Source: Methylorubrum populi
GTDB lineage: Bacteria > Pseudomonadota > Alphaproteobacteria > Rhizobiales > Beijerinckiaceae
Length of the DNA: 64,000 nucleotides
Direction of reading: 5' to 3'
Assembly: GCA_036946625.1 (NCBI GenBank)
Contig: JAQIIU010000003.1
Location: forward strand, 1-64,000
The notes under the pieces are model-generated. The model searched no databases, was not told the DNA's origin, and saw only the letters and a program-made list of their open reading frames with translations. The translations under genes were made by a program, and so were the position numbers. Below, piece after piece: positions 8,911 to 16,764 of this stretch; positions within the stretch are counted from its first letter, which is position 1; the number at the start of each line of letters is the position of its first letter.

Positions 8911-10670
8911 CAGGCACTCTCTCGGATCGTGGGCGCGGCGACCTGCGCGGCGGCGGCCTCGGCGGCGACCGGCACGGGGGCCGAGGTCGGGCGCAGGACG
9001 CGCTTCAGGATCTCGTCCTTGGGACCGAAGGCCTGGGCGCGGCCGTCGGCCATCATCAGGATCAGGTCGAGGGCGGCGAGCGCGCTCGGCCGGTGGGCGA
9101 CGACGACGCAGATGCCGCCGCGCTGGCGCACGCCGAGGATCGCTTGGGTCAGGGCGTTTTCGCCCTCGCTGTCGAGGTTGGCGTTGGGCTCGTCGAGGAC
9201 CACGAGGAAGGGCTCGCGGTAGAGGGCACGCGCCAGACCGACGCGCTGGCGCTGCCCGGCGGAGAGACCCGAGCCGCCCTCACCGATCCGGGTGTCGTAG
9301 CCTTCCGGCAGCCGCAGGATCAGTTCGTGCACGCCGGCCGCCTTGGCCGCCGCGATGACCGCCTCGGCCGGCGCGCCGGGCTCGAAGCGGGCGATGTTCT
9401 CGGCCACCGTGCCGGCGAAGAGTTCGACCTCCTGCGGCAGGAAGCCGATATGCGGGCCGAGATCGCCGCTCGTCCACTGATCGAGCGCCGCGCCGTCGAA
9501 CCGGACCTTTCCGCGCACGGGCGGCCAGACGCCGACCAGCGCCCGCACCAGCGAGGACTTGCCGGAGGCCGAGGGGCCGATGATGCCGAGCCCCTGTCCG
9601 GCCCTGAGACCGAAGCTGACATCCTGCACCACGAGGCGCGGCGTGCCGGGTGGGGCGATGCTGGCGGCCTCGACGGTGATGGTCTCAGCGGGCGCCGGCA
9701 GGGCGTGCGGCTGCGCGCCCTGCGGCATCCGGGCGAGCAGTTCGGACAGGCGGTGCCAACTCTGGCGCGCGGCGACAAAACCCTTCCAGTTTGCGATGGT
9801 GAGTTCCGCCGGGGCCAGCGCGCGCGAGACGAGGATCGAGCTCGCGATGATGATGCCGGCGCTGGCTTCGTTGTGGATCACGAGCCAGGCGCCGAGCGCG
9901 AGCACGCCCGATTGCAGTGCCATGCGGAACACCTTGGAGCCGGCGCCGAAGGCGCTGCCGGCATCCGACACGGCCTGGTGCGCGTGCATGTAGTCGCGGT
10001 TGGCCTGCGCCCAACGGGCGGCGAGGCGCTCCTGCATGCCCATGGCCGCCAGTACCTCGGCGTTGCGGCGGCCGGATTCGGCGAGCGCGTTGCGCCGCAG
10101 GCCGTGGCCGGTGGCCTCCCGCGTCGGACCTTTGCTCGCGCGATCGGTGAGGAACGTCAGGGCGGCGAGGATCGCCATGCCGACGAGGGCGGCGACGCCG
10201 ATCAGCGGGTGGAACAGGAAGCAGATCGCGAGATAGACCGGCATCCAGGGCAGGTCGAAGAAGGCGGAGGGACCGGAGCCGGACAGGAAGGCGCGGATCT
10301 GATCGAGGTCGCGCAGGGGCAGGAGGCCGTCCCCCTGCGTCGTTGCCTTGAGCGGCGAACGCACGACGAGATCGAACACGCGCCCGCTCAGGGCCTCGTC
10401 CAGCGCCGCGCCGATGCGGGCGAGGATCCGGCCGCGAATGGCCTCGAGCAGCCCCTGGAACGTGTAGAGCGCCAGCGCGAGCGCAGCGAGCCCGATCAGG
10501 GTCGGCACGGAGCGGCTCGGGATCACCCGGTCGTAGACCTCGAGCATGAAGAACGAGCCGGTGAGGTAGAGGATGTTCACCAGCCCGCTCATCACGGCGA
10601 CGCCGAGGAAGGCCGTCTTGCATCGTGCTAATGCAGCGGCAATCTCGTTGTCGTTTCGGCTCTCGATCAC
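8910..10670 (-). CDS. Type I secretion ABC permease/ATPase (PrtD/PrsD-like)
   Basis: Inner-membrane exporter of RTX proteins. The 586-residue protein has an N-terminal membrane domain (about residues 20-310, with LTGSFFMLEVYDRVIPSRSV typical of PrtD-type exporters) and a C-terminal ATPase with Walker A GPSASGKSS, signature LSAGQRQRVGLARAL and Walker B LVVLDEPNANLD. There is no N-terminal C39-like domain. The start is GTG at 10670. It lies 85 bases after the RTX subtilase gene, its probable substrate, and overlaps hlyD by one base. Confidence 0.94.
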   Translation of the reverse strand: MIESRNDNEIAAALARCKTAFLGVAVMSGLVNILYLTGSFFMLEVYDRVIPSRSVPTLIGLAALALALYTFQGLLEAIRGRILARIGAALDEALSGRVFDLVVRSPLKATTQGDGLLPLRDLDQIRAFLSGSGPSAFFDLPWMPVYLAICFLFHPLIGVAALVGMAILAALTFLTDRASKGPTREATGHGLRRNALAESGRRNAEVLAAMGMQERLAARWAQANRDYMHAHQAVSDAGSAFGAGSKVFRMALQSGVLALGAWLVIHNEASAGIIIASSILVSRALAPAELTIANWKGFVAARQSWHRLSELLARMPQGAQPHALPAPAETITVEAASIAPPGTPRLVVQDVSFGLRAGQGLGIIGPSASGKSSLVRALVGVWPPVRGKVRFDGAALDQWTSGDLGPHIGFLPQEVELFAGTVAENIARFEPGAPAEAVIAAAKAAGVHELILRLPEGYDTRIGEGGSGLSAGQRQRVGLARALYREPFLVVLDEPNANLDSEGENALTQAILGVRQRGGICVVVAHRPSALAALDLILMMADGRAQAFGPKDEILKRVLRPTSAPVPVAAEAAAAQVAAPTIRESA

Positions 10671-10755
10671 GGGCTTGATTCCACTTCCCGTTGACGCGTT
10701 ACGCGAACCCCGCCTTATGTGACCGGCCGTGGGGACGGTTCAGTCGGAGAACCGG

Positions 10756-13503
10756 TCACACGAGGGCGTGACCGCTCGCCATGAACTGGTGAGCGGCCGT
10801 CAGGTAATCGGGCCCACTGATTCCGAGCGAGGCACCGTCCTGGATCGTGTCCAGGAGAATACCGGTCAGATCGGCGGTGCGGATCTCCGCACCGAAGGCG
10901 GTGCCGCGTTCGCTCTTCGAGAGGGAGCCGGCATTGTCCCAGAAGAACCACTTCAGGGTCAGCGCGGACTGCGCGGCCTGTCCCCCCGCGAAGGTGAGCG
11001 TGAGGTCGCCGCCGTCCGCGGAGCGCATGCCTCGAACCTGTCCCCCGTCGATCAGGGCCGACAGCGTGTTCGCATCGTCCCAGTACCCCGCCGTCTCGTT
11101 GAACAGGAGAAGCTGGTCGCCCTCGGCCAGGCGGAAGCCGTTGATCGTATCGTGGCCGAAGCCGGCTGCCCCGCCCTCGGCATCCTCGAAGAACAGGGCG
11201 TAGGTGTCGCCGCCGTTGCCGGCCCAGATCTGGTCGTTGCCGTCGCTGGCCGTGCCGAGGACACCGCCCAGTTGGAACAGGTTCCTGCCCCCGTTGGCGT
11301 AGATGGTGTCATCACCGGCCCCCCCGACGATGACGTCGTCGCCGTTGCCGGTGGTGATCAGGTCGTTGCCGGCGCCGGCATCGATATAGTTGTCGCCGCC
11401 GTTGGCGTGGATCCGGTCGTCGCCCGCACCGCCGAAGATCCGGTCGTCGCCCTCGCCGCCGACGAGGGTGTCGTCGCCGCCTCCGCCGACGAGGGTGTCG
11501 TTGCCGCCTCCGCCGACGATCAGGTTTGCGGCGTCGTTGCCGGTCAGGACGTTGTCCTGCCCGTTCCCGAACGCCGAGAGGGCCGCGCTGCCGGTGAGGG
11601 TGAGGTTCTCCACATGCGCGGGCAGGGTGTAGGACACCGACGCCAGGACCGTGTCGATCCCTGCGCCGGCCTTTTCGACGACGACGTCGGCGGGATCGTC
11701 GACGACGTAGCGGTCGTTCCCGCCGCCGCCGGACATCCGGTCGCGGCCGGAGCCGCCGTCGAGCAGGTCGTTGCCCGCCCCGCCTTCGAGACGGTCGTTG
11801 CCGGCGTAGCCGTAGAGCGCCACGTCGACCGTCGCCCCGGCGGGCGAAGTCCCGCTTCCGCCCGCGGCTTCTTCGCGAGCCCCCCAGCCGATGATGTGAT
11901 CGTCCAGATGCGTGCCCAGGAGCAGCGACTTGCGGAACGGATTGTCGATCACCCCGGTCGCGGCGAAACCGAGAGCCGTCCCCTGAATGAGCCCGGCTCC
12001 GGTGGCCGAGTCGTATCCCTTGTCGAAACCGGGGGTATTGAGATCATCCATGTCGATGGCGCTGTTCTGAAGCAGGTTCCGCACATCGACCGAGGTCAGC
12101 GCCGGATTGGCTTGCAGCATGAGTGCGGCCAGGGCCGCGGCATGAGGCGCGGCGGCCGAGGTGCCGGAGAAGTTCGGCAGGCCGTTCCCGTCGCTGTCCC
12201 AGCCGAAGAAGGTGTTGTCACCGTCGTTCGGAGCCATGAAGGCCGGACCCGACCGGATGTCGGGCAGCGGCAGCCTGTTCCCGTGGACATCGTGGGTGAA
12301 AGAGGCGCGGCCGACGCTGGAAAACGCTTCGGCCCATGGCTGCGAGGCGCCGAAAGCAGGGGTGTCGCGGTAGTTCACCGCGCCGACCGAAAGGGCGTCC
12401 CGCGCCGCCGCATGTCCGTAGAGCGTCCCGGAGTTGAGATTCGATGCCAGCGGCTCGAAGTAGGCCCAGTTCCCGTTGGTCAGCGCGATCAGGCGGAACT
12501 CGTCGGGAGGCGGGCCTTCGACCAAGCCGACCTTGACGTGAATCGTCTCGTCGGTGTCACCCGCGAAGTAGGCGATCTGCTCGATCGGATCGTTACCGAT
12601 GTTCGGGTTGCTGACCTTGAAGAGGAACTCGTTCCGATCGTTGAAGAAGAACAGGTCCAGGTCCGTTTTCGCTCCGTTGGACGGGCTGACGGACGCGTAG
12701 GCATCGCTCCACTGGAAGGTGAAGGGAATGTTCGTCCGGGCCGGGATCGTGATCGCGATGTAGTCCTGCCCCGGGGCGAATTCATGTAACTGCACCGTCT
12801 CGCCGTCGATCGTGGTCGGGGTCGCCGCGGGCTTGAAGGTCGAGCCGTAGGCGTGATTGGCGTGGTTGCCGGCCATGGTGACGTAGGTCACACCTTGCGC
12901 GGTGACGTCGCTGATCGCCTGATTGATGACGCTGTCCTGATAGGTCGGCTCCGCCTGATAGAAGAGGTCGTCGACGATGACCTTTGCCCCCGCGGCCGCG
13001 AGATCGCGGATGGCCTGCGCCATCGACTCGACTGTGCGCCCCCCTGCGGCGAACAGGATCGATGCGCCCGGCGCCACGTCGTGGACGATCTGCGCCATCG
13101 CCCGACCCTCGTCGATTCCCCATTCGCCCTCCCGCAGGATCCGCGTGCCCTGGGGGAGTTCGCCCGCCGCCCGATCGCTCGCGAACCCGCCGAGCATGTC
13201 GAAGCTGTCGGAAATGACCCCGACCTTGATCCCGCTGCCGTCGAATCCGTACTTCGCGCGGGCCAAGTCGGTGCCCATCGCGCGGTCGCCTTGGCTGACG
13301 ACCCTCGGCTGGGTCGGAGGAACGACGTCGCCCGCTTTCGGCTCCGGCGTGAATGCGGCGGGACTCGTCCCAGGGGCGAGGAAACGAGTCGGATGAAACC
13401 ACCCCGAGCCCGGCGCCTGCGCGATCGCGGGCCCGTGCCCCCCTGAGAGGGCGCCGTCCTGCTCCGCGTCATCGAGACGTGCGCCGTACGATGTTCTCGT
13501 CAT
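10756..13503 (-). CDS. Secreted subtilisin-like (S8) serine protease with RTX repeats
   Basis: A 915-residue protein without a Sec signal peptide, as expected for a type I substrate. The protease part spans about residues 70-510, with catalytic Asp near 99 (KVGVISDSFD), oxyanion Asn near 213 (MAGNHA) and Ser near 449 (SGTSAAAPHAAAL). At the place where subtilases carry HGT..VA, this protein reads DEGRAMAQIV, so Glu132 seems to replace the histidine. Calcium-binding nonapeptide repeats of the GGxGxDxLx type fill about residues 560-770, before a C-terminal secretion region. ATG at 13503 has AAGGAGG upstream; longer readings run into the preceding ABC gene. The adjacent T1SS genes strongly support export. 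Confidence 0.9.
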   Translation of the reverse strand: MTRTSYGARLDDAEQDGALSGGHGPAIAQAPGSGWFHPTRFLAPGTSPAAFTPEPKAGDVVPPTQPRVVSQGDRAMGTDLARAKYGFDGSGIKVGVISDSFDMLGGFASDRAAGELPQGTRILREGEWGIDEGRAMAQIVHDVAPGASILFAAGGRTVESMAQAIRDLAAAGAKVIVDDLFYQAEPTYQDSVINQAISDVTAQGVTYVTMAGNHANHAYGSTFKPAATPTTIDGETVQLHEFAPGQDYIAITIPARTNIPFTFQWSDAYASVSPSNGAKTDLDLFFFNDRNEFLFKVSNPNIGNDPIEQIAYFAGDTDETIHVKVGLVEGPPPDEFRLIALTNGNWAYFEPLASNLNSGTLYGHAAARDALSVGAVNYRDTPAFGASQPWAEAFSSVGRASFTHDVHGNRLPLPDIRSGPAFMAPNDGDNTFFGWDSDGNGLPNFSGTSAAAPHAAALAALMLQANPALTSVDVRNLLQNSAIDMDDLNTPGFDKGYDSATGAGLIQGTALGFAATGVIDNPFRKSLLLGTHLDDHIIGWGAREEAAGGSGTSPAGATVDVALYGYAGNDRLEGGAGNDLLDGGSGRDRMSGGGGNDRYVVDDPADVVVEKAGAGIDTVLASVSYTLPAHVENLTLTGSAALSAFGNGQDNVLTGNDAANLIVGGGGNDTLVGGGGDDTLVGGEGDDRIFGGAGDDRIHANGGDNYIDAGAGNDLITTGNGDDVIVGGAGDDTIYANGGRNLFQLGGVLGTASDGNDQIWAGNGGDTYALFFEDAEGGAAGFGHDTINGFRLAEGDQLLLFNETAGYWDDANTLSALIDGGQVRGMRSADGGDLTLTFAGGQAAQSALTLKWFFWDNAGSLSKSERGTAFGAEIRTADLTGILLDTIQDGASLGISGPDYLTAAHQFMASGHALV

Positions 13504-13556
13504 GTCGGCCTCCTTGTCGATCGAGAGTTCGTGTGCACGGCCGGGCGATCGGCCTG

Positions 13557-15395
13557 TCACGCCGAGGCGTATCCGGCAGCGAACATCGACGGGACTGACG
13601 GTGCGTCCCTGTCGCGGAGACGCTGTATCCCTGCGCTGTCGCCGGTAACCGTCAGTTGATGCGTGTGCAGATCGTCCAGCAACGGCGTGTGCGCGACGCT
13701 GACGATGGTCACATCGGGCATCGCCTCCAGCAACATTGCGTACATCCTGCGTGCGTTCGCGGGATCGAGCGCGCTCGTGGCTTCGTCGAGCAGGATGAGG
13801 CTCGGCCGCAGGATCAGGGGGCGCAGGAAGGCGAGGCGCTGCTTCTCGCCCGGGGAGAGGTGCTGATCCCACTCGGCCGCGACATCGAGATCCGGCACCC
13901 GGGCGCCCAGCCCGATCTTCTCGAACAGATCCGCCAGATCGACCTCGGGGGCCGTCTCGCGCAGCGGGTAGGTCACGGCATTGCGCAGACTTCCGACCGG
14001 CAGGTACGATTGCTGGGGCAGGAAGAGCGTGGCTTCGAGCGGAGGCATGGTGAGACGTCCGCCGGTCTCGGGCCAGATCCCGGCCAGCGCGCGCAGCAAC
14101 GTACTCTTGCCGACGCCGGAAGGGCCGCGGATCAGCCAGCGCTGGCCACGCTCGACGTGCCAATGGGGCAGGCTGAGCAGCGGTGTCCCATCCGGCTGGG
14201 CGAGCGTGACGTTCTCGGCAAGGATCGACGTCGCGCCCCTTTCCTCCCGGAGGATCGCCGGGCTGGCCGGCGGCGCGTCGAGCAGCTTGTCGAACCCGCG
14301 CAGGCGGCGGACGATGCCGCGGAGCGTCTGAAACCCCGTCGTGGCCTGCCAGAAGTACGAGATGGCGGCGCTGTAATGACCCACCGACTGCTGCGTCTGC
14401 ATCATGCCGCCGAGGGACAGCGCGCCGCTCATGTAGCGGGGGAGGATCAGCAGCAGCGGAAAGACGTCACCGAGTCTGCCCACGCTCGTGTTGAAGACCA
14501 GGATCTTCACCTGCTGGATGATCTGCCCGTAGATGTTGCCGCGGATCGCCGCGAAACGCTCGGCGAGAACCGCCCGCTCGGTCGCCTCGCCGCGCAGCAG
14601 CGCCACCTGCTCGGAAGCCCGGCGGATCTCGATGAGCTTGAAGCGGAAATCGGCAGTGAACCGATGACCCATCATGACGAGTTGCGGGAGTTTGCGCCCG
14701 ACGTAGAAGGCCCCCGCCGTATGCAGCACCGTGTAGAGCGTCGTCGCGAGAAACAGGTAGCCGGGAACGTAGAGCGTGACGAAGCCGAGCGAGAGTTCGC
14801 CCGAGCCCGAGGCGTTCCAGAGGATGACGCCGAACGTGACCGCCGTCGTGACGACGCCGATCAGGGACGTCGTGATGTTGACGGCGGAGGTCGCGAAGGC
14901 GGTGGTATCGTCGGCGATGCGCTGGTCGGGGTTGTCGAGGAGGTCGCGGCGCTGGTTCTCGTAGTAGGTGCGGTTGTGCAGCCAGCGCGCGATGTACGTC
15001 TCCGTCAGCCATTGGCGCCAATGCAGGACGATCACCTCGCTGGTGAAAGTCGAGATCCCGGTCGTGACGATCGCCAGGACGACGACGACCGCGAGCAGGC
15101 CCAGGACCGAGGGCAGCCGTTCGACGGCCTTGTCGCCGAGCATGTCCCACAGCGCCTTCGTGTACTGGGTGCCGAGAACGCCCGTGTAGACGTGGACGAA
15201 CTGCAAGCCCGTATTGACGACGAAGAGCGGCCACGCCCAGCGCGCGTGGCGCGTCGTCCAGAACCCGCCAATCAGGCGCAGGAAGTGGCGGAGCTTGTCA
15301 GCGAAGAGCGCTTCCGCCTCTTCCCGAGCGCTCTGCCGCAGGTCTCTCGTCGTGACGGTGTGGGAGGAGGCGCTACCGTCGGCGGCAGATCGCAT
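13557..15395 (-). CDS. SbmA/YddA-like ABC transporter, fused permease and ATPase
   Basis: A 612-residue half-transporter with an N-terminal membrane domain of the SbmA/BacA type (about residues 40-350, with WRQWLTETYIARWLHNRTYY and NPDQRIADD) and a C-terminal ATPase with Walker A GPSGVGKST, signature LSPGEKQRLAFLRPL and Walker B LILLDEATSALD. Relatives (YddA, Rv1819c) carry peptides or cobalamin-like molecules. The TonB receptor, thioredoxin and protease in the same run fit handling of peptides or a chelate, but direction and substrate cannot be read from sequence. Confidence 0.88.
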   Translation of the reverse strand: MRSAADGSASSHTVTTRDLRQSAREEAEALFADKLRHFLRLIGGFWTTRHARWAWPLFVVNTGLQFVHVYTGVLGTQYTKALWDMLGDKAVERLPSVLGLLAVVVVLAIVTTGISTFTSEVIVLHWRQWLTETYIARWLHNRTYYENQRRDLLDNPDQRIADDTTAFATSAVNITTSLIGVVTTAVTFGVILWNASGSGELSLGFVTLYVPGYLFLATTLYTVLHTAGAFYVGRKLPQLVMMGHRFTADFRFKLIEIRRASEQVALLRGEATERAVLAERFAAIRGNIYGQIIQQVKILVFNTSVGRLGDVFPLLLILPRYMSGALSLGGMMQTQQSVGHYSAAISYFWQATTGFQTLRGIVRRLRGFDKLLDAPPASPAILREERGATSILAENVTLAQPDGTPLLSLPHWHVERGQRWLIRGPSGVGKSTLLRALAGIWPETGGRLTMPPLEATLFLPQQSYLPVGSLRNAVTYPLRETAPEVDLADLFEKIGLGARVPDLDVAAEWDQHLSPGEKQRLAFLRPLILRPSLILLDEATSALDPANARRMYAMLLEAMPDVTIVSVAHTPLLDDLHTHQLTVTGDSAGIQRLRDRDAPSVPSMFAAGYASA

Positions 15396-15478
15396 CGGCC
15401 TATCGTTTCCGCTTCGGACTTCGGTCGGGATCGGGGACGCGCCGCGACGGCGCCTGCCGCGGATGCCGGATCAGCAGG

Positions 15479-16369
15479 TCAGGCCGCCTCGGGGCGGGGC
15501 GCGGCTGCCAGGGTGTCGAGACTCACGCGCGCGAGCGCGCGAGGGGCTTCCAGAAAGGCGACGTTCGAACGATCGAGCTGCCTTACGAACCGCGCGTGGA
15601 GTTCCGGCTCGCGCGCGCGGAAGAAAGGCGGGAAGTCGGTGGTTTGGAGCGAGGGGTCATGGGCGAGGACCTCCCGCTGGAACGTCTCGGTGCAGGCGTC
15701 GAAGGCGGCATCGTCTTGATCCGACCATCCGGTCTCCATCGAGGCTCGCAGCGCGCGCACGGTGAACCATTTGGCCGCGGCGTCGACCAAGGTGCTTCGC
15801 GAGACGAGCGGATCCCAGGCGGCGGCCTCCGCGAGGGCGCCGCAAGCCCTGCCGAGCTGGTCCGCCGCCGCGTCGGTCGCGGCGATGGCGGCGGCCTGGG
15901 CTGCGCTCCAATCGGTCCGAGTGGGCGTGTCTCCGCTCCCGGCCCGACGGTGCAGGGCGAGAATCCCGCGCAAGGCCGCCGCAACGCCCTGCGTCCCGGC
16001 GGTCCATTCCGCGCCGTCGAGCACTTCACCCAGCATGAAGGCGACGAGGCGGCTCGGAACCCCGGACAGGTCCGAGCCGGGCGCGGCCCGTCCGAGCCAG
16101 TCCGCCGCCAGCGTTGCGGCCTCCTGAGGATCGTCGATGCGGGCGAAAAGATGATCGAGCAGAAGGCCGAGGCCGGCCGGGTAACCGGTGACGACCTCGA
16201 ACGCCTTGGGGTCGCCGCTCGCGGCGATGCATCCGGACGGCGTTCCGCCGGTTCCGTTCCAGCGGTCGCCCGCGCTTGCGATCGTTCCGGCGGCCGCGTG
16301 CTCGGCCAAGCGTACAAGCAGAGCGGACCGGATGTCCGGATTCCCGGAGAAGGCGATGAAGCGGGCCAC
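15479..16369 (-). CDS. Hypothetical protein between thioredoxin and ABC transporter
   Basis: A 296-residue soluble, alanine-rich protein with no signal peptide or membrane segment. It begins 9 bases after the thioredoxin stop, so the two are probably co-translated. It has scattered Trp and acidic residues and helical character throughout (for example TLAADWLGRAAPGS, AAKWFTVRALRASME). Only two cysteines are seen, not in a CxxC pair. I do not recognise the family. Its tight link to thioredoxin suggests a partner or client of that redox protein. Confidence 0.7.
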   Translation of the reverse strand: MARFIAFSGNPDIRSALLVRLAEHAAAGTIASAGDRWNGTGGTPSGCIAASGDPKAFEVVTGYPAGLGLLLDHLFARIDDPQEAATLAADWLGRAAPGSDLSGVPSRLVAFMLGEVLDGAEWTAGTQGVAAALRGILALHRRAGSGDTPTRTDWSAAQAAAIAATDAAADQLGRACGALAEAAAWDPLVSRSTLVDAAAKWFTVRALRASMETGWSDQDDAAFDACTETFQREVLAHDPSLQTTDFPPFFRAREPELHARFVRQLDRSNVAFLEAPRALARVSLDTLAAAPRPEAA

Positions 16370-16378
16370 GCGCGTATC

Positions 16379-16705
16379 TCAGAGATGAGTGTCGATGAAG
16401 TGGCACAGACGCGTCTTGGACAGCGCCCCGGCCACGCGGCCCCGCTCGCTGCCCTCGGCGAAGAGGGCCAGCAGCGGGATCGACCGGACACCGAAGCGTT
16501 CGGCCAGCCCCGGATGGCTCTCGATATCCACCTTCACGATCTTGAGTTCCTCGCCGTACATCTCGGCGACTTCCTCGAGCGTCGGCTGCAGGGCCCGGCA
16601 GGGACCGCACCAGGGTGCCCAGAAATCGACCAGAACCGGTCCGCCGAACGTCATGACCTCGCGGTCGAAGTTGTCCTCGGTTGCCGCATCGATCAACGCA
16701 GACAT
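16379..16705 (-). CDS. Thioredoxin
   Basis: A 108-residue thioredoxin with the active site WAPWCGPCRAL near residues 30-40 and the cis-proline loop VRSIPLLALF near residue 75. It has no signal peptide, so it acts in the cytoplasm. It lies 59 bases after the TonB receptor gene and 9 bases before the unknown gene. Being part of this uptake/secretion run rather than a housekeeping locus suggests a dedicated reductase role for the cluster. The C-terminal stretch (GALSKTRLCHFIDTHL) carries an extra cysteine. Confidence 0.92.
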   Translation of the reverse strand: MSALIDAATEDNFDREVMTFGGPVLVDFWAPWCGPCRALQPTLEEVAEMYGEELKIVKVDIESHPGLAERFGVRSIPLLALFAEGSERGRVAGALSKTRLCHFIDTHL

Positions 16706-16764
16706 ATCAAGTCTCTCCTCGTAAACGCACGATGTTCACCAAGCGTGGGCTCGGATGAAGCGGC

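Noticed and set aside
11300..11800. Short regularly spaced DNA repeats resembling a CRISPR array
   Set aside because: They are coding repeats of the RTX nonapeptide; the period is 27 bases with no unique spacers.
10729..12789. Plus-strand open frame of 686 residues opposite the RTX protease
   Set aside because: It is the antisense shadow of the GC-rich RTX repeats; its Val/Gly/Asp repeats mirror the calcium-binding motifs and it has no domain.
13656..15719. Plus-strand open frame of 687 residues
   Set aside because: Antisense to the SbmA-like ABC gene; Arg/Glu-rich low-complexity composition typical of shadows in GC-rich DNA.
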